Shown here piece after piece: positions 26,268-27,473 of a stretch of DNA of 27,473 nucleotides. Within the stretch, counting starts at the first letter, position 1. Each line of letters begins with the position of its first letter. The position numbers were made by a program, and so were the translations under genes. The notes beneath the pieces are model-generated. The model was not told the DNA's origin. It did not search any database and was given only the letters and a program-made list of their open reading frames with translations. This stretch comes from G020354785 sp965602045 (GTDB taxonomy: Bacteria; Bacteroidota; Bacteroidia; Bacteroidales; UBA10428), in assembly GCA_965602045.1 (NCBI GenBank), contig CBFCXR010000017.1:1-27473 (forward strand). The letters are read 5' to 3'.

Positions 26268-27149
26268 ATGGGAACAAGCAAAAATCAGAAAAAAGCTTAT
26301 GCATTAACCTTAGTAGTAATTATTTTTTGGTCAACTGTAGCTTCAGCATTTAAAATTTCTTTACAGAACCTTAATTTTCTGCATCTTCTGCTAATTGCAA
26401 ATTTTACAGCTATTATTGCTTTATTCTTCATTCTTGTATTTAATAATAAATTTCATCTGATATTTAAATATAGTTTTAAATATCATAGCCGGTCAATGTT
26501 TTTAGGATTTCTTAATCCATACCTGTATTATATTTTTATATTCAAGGCTTATTCACTTTTGCCGGCACAAATTGCCCAACCCTTGAATTTCACCTGGCCT
26601 GTTGTATTAACTTTATTATCCATCCCTTTATTAGGACAGAAAGTATCATTAAAAAGTATAATAGCCATACTTTTAAGTTTTGCCGGTGTTTTTTTTGTAT
26701 CAGCCCAGGGAAAATTAATTGATTATAAAATTACCAGCCCTGCAGGTATGTTACTGGCTGTTACGTCATCAGTAATCTGGTCATTCTTCTGGATATCCAA
26801 TATGAAAGACAGGCGGGATGATGAAGTTAAACTTTTTATGAATTTCTTCTGCTCGGGAATTTATATTTTCATAACCTGTTTATTTCTCCCGGGCTTTAAT
26901 TTTGAATTAAACACAAGCTTTCTGGCGGCAATTTATATTGGATTGTTTGAAATGGGTATCACTTATATATTTTGGATAAAGGCATTACAAATGTCTGGCA
27001 GTACTGACAAGGTTACCGGTTATATTTATATTACACCCTTTTTATCATTAGTATTAATACACTTTATTCTGAATGAAGAAATATATTTTACATCTATTAT
27101 TGGATTAATTTTAATAGTTTTGGGAATAATAATTTTAAGGCTGCGTTAA
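26268..27149 (+). CDS. EamA/DMT-family permease
   Basis: Inner-membrane transporter of 293 residues with about ten predicted membrane helices in two EamA repeats (about 12-145 and 158-290). Typical marks are WSTVASAFKI near the start, PLNFTWPVVLTLLSIPLLGQKVSLK at the end of repeat one (positions 105-129) and Glu270 in FILNEEI at the equivalent place in repeat two. This family exports metabolites, amino acids or nucleotide sugars; the substrate is not predictable. It stands alone, with 210 AT-rich bases separating it from the divergent OmpL47-repeat gene. Confidence 0.88.
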   Translation: MGTSKNQKKAYALTLVVIIFWSTVASAFKISLQNLNFLHLLLIANFTAIIALFFILVFNNKFHLIFKYSFKYHSRSMFLGFLNPYLYYIFIFKAYSLLPAQIAQPLNFTWPVVLTLLSIPLLGQKVSLKSIIAILLSFAGVFFVSAQGKLIDYKITSPAGMLLAVTSSVIWSFFWISNMKDRRDDEVKLFMNFFCSGIYIFITCLFLPGFNFELNTSFLAAIYIGLFEMGITYIFWIKALQMSGSTDKVTGYIYITPFLSLVLIHFILNEEIYFTSIIGLILIVLGIIILRLR

Positions 27150-27221
27150 TATTTTATACGTATTTATTTCAAATATTCTCGCTTTATAAATAGTTAATAC
27201 TTAACTGATAGAAAGTCAGAA

Positions 27222-27252
27222 TTAATTGTGCAAATAAGCATTTGACAATTAA
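27222..27252. repeat. Hairpin between the EamA gene and the lipoprotein gene
   Basis: TTAATTGT (27222-27229) pairs with ACAATTAA (27245-27252). After a one-base bulge CAAAT pairs with ATTTG, leaving a four-base AAGC loop. The 13-bp stem is AU-rich and lacks a following T-run. It lies 17 bases before the next ATG and may be a weak terminator for the EamA gene or part of the lipoprotein gene leader. Confidence 0.5.
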
Positions 27253-27269
27253 GATCTTAAATTCTTTAA

Positions 27270-27473
27270 ATGAGTTTATATAAAAAGATACGTCAAGGTT
27301 ATAAATTTTATTTGCTGCCGCTTATTGTTACTCTTTTTCTATACTCATGTAGTAAATCTGATAACGAAGAAGTACCGGTAAATAAAGAGATATATGAGAT
27401 AATGCAGGAAATTTATCTCTGGTATGAATACGTTCCGGATGTTAATATAAGTCTGTTTAATACTCCGTATGAA
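27270..27473 (+). CDS. Lipoprotein, probable S41-family (C-terminal processing type) peptidase, partial
   Basis: Only the first 68 codons are in the window. The protein begins with a lipoprotein signal peptide: basic MSLYKKIRQGYKFY, a hydrophobic stretch and a lipobox LYSC with Cys27. The mature start SKSDNEE is acidic. The segment IYEIMQEIYLWYEYVPDV (41-58) resembles the N-terminal domain of Bacteroidota S41 peptidases, where a W/Y-rich helix precedes the PDZ domain. The catalytic domain lies past the window edge, so the family call is provisional. Confidence 0.6.
   Translation, partial: MSLYKKIRQGYKFYLLPLIVTLFLYSCSKSDNEEVPVNKEIYEIMQEIYLWYEYVPDVNISLFNTPYE

Noticed and set aside
1..27473. 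CRISPR arrays, insertion sequences, prophage or attachment sites
   Set aside because: No regularly spaced repeats, transposase or integrase genes, or target-site duplications were seen.

Overview
This window is a stretch of chromosomal, mostly housekeeping sequence from a member of the Bacteroidota. The case rests on several points: AT-rich DNA, a perfect TTTG-N19-TATTTTTG promoter before rplU, a ribosomal protein L21 with a long Lys/Ala-rich tail, a divergent trigger factor, OmpL47-type repeats, and a lipoprotein that looks like a Bacteroidota S41 peptidase. No phage, insertion sequence, CRISPR array or rRNA was seen. The order or family cannot be fixed from the sequence alone.

Region 1 (1-6.85 kb, minus strand) is a complete tryptophan operon, trpE-trpG-trpD-trpC-trpF-trpB-trpA, covering every step from chorismate to tryptophan. 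It ends in a strong bidirectional hairpin terminator that it shares with the tail of a convergent gene at the window edge. Ahead of trpE is a small unannotated leader gene (6742-6798, GTG start, 18 codons, three consecutive Trp codons). It is followed by alternative RNA hairpins and an intrinsic terminator: a ribosome-mediated trp attenuator of the kind known in this phylum.

Region 2 (6.85-12.1 kb, minus strand) is protein quality control and envelope biogenesis: tatC-lptB, a tRNA-Leu(UAG), then tig-clpP-clpX. ClpX is immediately upstream of the trp leader with no separate terminator, so the attenuator is the only visible barrier between clpX transcription and trpE.

Region 3 (12.3-20.9 kb) holds recQ (plus strand), then on the minus strand a processive-type family 2 glycosyltransferase, a 1350-residue soluble hybrid histidine kinase (six PAS, one GAF-like domain, kinase core, receiver), and a bifunctional nuclease-family protein with a C-terminal UVR motif. 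Two AT-rich gaps flank the nuclease gene.

Region 4 (21.3-27.5 kb) holds rplU-rpmA behind a textbook Bacteroidota promoter, a hairpin terminator, and serS. Tail-to-tail with serS is a two-gene minus-strand unit encoding exported proteins: an OmpL47-repeat protein and a YfiR/HmsC-like periplasmic protein. After these come an EamA-type transporter and the first 68 codons of a lipoprotein resembling S41 peptidases. The least ordinary items are the attenuator geometry, the L21 tail, and the pairing of a YfiR-like protein with an OmpL47-repeat protein instead of a diguanylate cyclase.
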